DNA of 64,000 nucleotides from Mediterraneibacter catenae (lineage in GTDB: Bacteria; Bacillota; Clostridia; Lachnospirales; Lachnospiraceae): the NCBI RefSeq assembly GCF_008691045.1, contig NZ_VMSO01000010.1, forward strand, positions 1-64,000. The letters run 5' to 3'. Positions within the stretch are counted from its first letter, which is position 1, and the number at the start of each line of letters is the position of its first letter. The translations under genes were made by a program, and so were the position numbers. Under the pieces are notes generated by a model. The model did no database searches. It saw nothing but the letters and a program-made list of their open reading frames with translations, and was not told where the DNA came from. This document shows, piece after piece, positions 63,111-64,000 of the stretch.

Positions 63111-63962
63111 ATGCATGAAGATTATATCTCTATCAGCCACATATCGAAAAAATATGACAAAGATTTGGTATTAAAAGACGTAAACGCTGTCCTCCACAAA
63201 GGAGAGATCCTCGGTTTCTTAGGGCCAAGCGGAGCCGGAAAGACGACCACCATCAAGATCCTGACCGGACAGCTCATGCCTACATCGGGCGAGGCGAAAG
63301 TCCTCGGAATCGACTGCTGCAGGATCGATGAGCGTATCTACGAACAGATCGGCATCGTCTCGGATTCAAGCGGCGTGTATGAGCGGATGAGTGTCTACGA
63401 CAACCTTAAGTATTTTGCAAGACTCTTAAACGTTCCCCTGAAAAACATAGATCCGCTCTTAAAGCGCATCGGCCTCTATGAGCATAAAAAGAAGCCTGCG
63501 GCAAAGCTCTCAAGAGGACAGACACAGAGGCTCATTCTCGCAAGGGCACTGCTGCATAAGCCGAAAGTCCTCTTTCTCGACGAACCCACAAGCGGACTTG
63601 ATCCGTCCACTGCTCTTGAAATCCACCGCATATTAAAAGAGCTCAAGGATGATGGCATGGCCATCTTTCTCACCACACACAATATGGAAGAGGCCACTAA
63701 GCTCTGCGACCATGTGGCTCTCCTGAATGAAGGCGTGATCGTCGAGTACGGCACTCCCGAAGAGATCTGTCTGAAATACAACCGGATCAAAAAGTACCGG
63801 GTGCAGCTCACTGACGGCTCGAGACATGTCCTGCTGCATGGCGCAGATACAACCGGGCGCATCACTTCATGGATGAATGAAGACCGAATCGAGACACTGC
63901 ACACATGCGAACCGACACTTGAAACTGTATTCTTAGAAGTAACAGGGAGGGAATTACAATGA
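63111..63962 (+). CDS. ABC transporter ATP-binding protein
   Basis: A 283-residue ATPase: Walker A GPSGAGKTT (about residues 36-44), signature LSRGQTQRL, Walker B VLFLDEPTSGLDP and switch His in TTHNMEE. The C-terminal domain (about 215-283) is typical of ABC-2 exporters. AAAGGAG precedes the ATG. The stop overlaps the next start by ATGA, so a permease follows. A strong promoter with an operator-like palindrome lies upstream. Confidence 0.9.
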   Translation: MHEDYISISHISKKYDKDLVLKDVNAVLHKGEILGFLGPSGAGKTTTIKILTGQLMPTSGEAKVLGIDCCRIDERIYEQIGIVSDSSGVYERMSVYDNLKYFARLLNVPLKNIDPLLKRIGLYEHKKKPAAKLSRGQTQRLILARALLHKPKVLFLDEPTSGLDPSTALEIHRILKELKDDGMAIFLTTHNMEEATKLCDHVALLNEGVIVEYGTPEEICLKYNRIKKYRVQLTDGSRHVLLHGADTTGRITSWMNEDRIETLHTCEPTLETVFLEVTGRELQ

Positions 63963-64000
63963 AACCAATCCATATAAGAAAACTTGCCGCGATAATCGAT
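63959..64000 (+). CDS. Start of the next gene, probably the ABC permease (partial)
   Basis: An ATG overlaps the ATPase stop codon (ATGA) and opens a frame reading KPIHIRKLAAIID to the window end. The coupling suggests the exporter's membrane subunit; the sequence is too short to confirm. Confidence 0.6.
   Translation, partial: MKPIHIRKLAAIID

Noticed and set aside
1-64000. CRISPR arrays, prophage modules, toxin-antitoxin pairs
   Set aside because: No regularly spaced direct repeats, phage structural genes or recognisable toxin-antitoxin pairs were found on either strand.

Overview
The window reads as a chromosomal segment of a Gram-positive, spore-lineage gut anaerobe, most likely a Lachnospiraceae member (Dorea / Mediterraneibacter / Blautia neighbourhood). 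The reasons are strong AGGAGG-type ribosome sites, sigma-A promoters of TTGACA-17-TATAAT type, a free-standing Spo0A-type DNA-binding domain, a class II (B12) ribonucleotide reductase, a host-glycan (lacto-N-biose / galacto-N-biose) phosphorylase, and many ABC exporters. No rRNA, CRISPR array, prophage or intact transposase was found. The organism name is inference; the family-level guess rests on gene content only.

Layout. 1-12.6 kb (minus strand, housekeeping): sodium/solute symporter, methylglyoxal synthase, a two-gene ABC exporter, a topB / left-handed-beta-helix protein / oxidoreductase operon, aldose 1-epimerase, polyphosphate kinase and a patatin lipase. 12.65-16.1 kb: a GC-rich 94-bp tandem repeat, an ABC-F ATPase with one degenerate ATP site, tRNA-Ser(CGA), a solo Spo0A C-terminal domain protein and an unknown protein. 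16.2-22 kb: phosphatase, esterase, Mrp ATPase, MATE pump, and a PurF paralogue lacking the catalytic N-terminal Cys. 22.2-29.5 kb: an ABC exporter divergent from a DesK/NarL-type two-component system (LnrLMN/LnrJK-like layout), then a glycogen debranching-type GH13 enzyme. 29.5-31.6 kb: a 197-nt rod-like palindrome, a DUF2325 gene with a DtxR-like operator, and metY. 31.7-36.6 kb: IclR regulator facing a deleted KDG-kinase-like pseudogene, a small alarmone synthetase, LysR, a PgsA-like enzyme, and a LacI/YhcH deletion scar. 36.7-42.6 kb: MarR plus a heterodimeric ABC exporter, transporter remnants and a duplicated-domain CmpB-type membrane protein. 45-50 kb: FtsX-type ABC exporter with its own two-component system. 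50-53.5 kb: nrdJ and aroD. 62.3-64 kb: a DUF4854 lipoprotein and the start of another ABC exporter.

The main physiological theme is host glycan use. An N-acetylhexosamine 1-kinase-like gene (42.8-43.9 kb) and a GH112 phosphorylase (59.9-62.1 kb) are two steps of the lacto-N-biose / galacto-N-biose route. The phosphorylase sits beside an AraC regulator and a complete sugar ABC importer (binding protein, two permeases, DUF6903 peptide), and a sulfatase without a signal peptide lies convergent with it. The kinase has its own divergent AraC regulator. An aldose epimerase elsewhere in the window could serve the released galactose.

The least explained items are the 197-nt imperfect palindrome beside DUF2325, the inactive-glutaminase PurF paralogue, the ABC-F protein in which all three visible motifs of one composite ATP site are altered, and the possible intracellular sulfoglycan route. 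No complete new multi-gene system could be shown from sequence alone.
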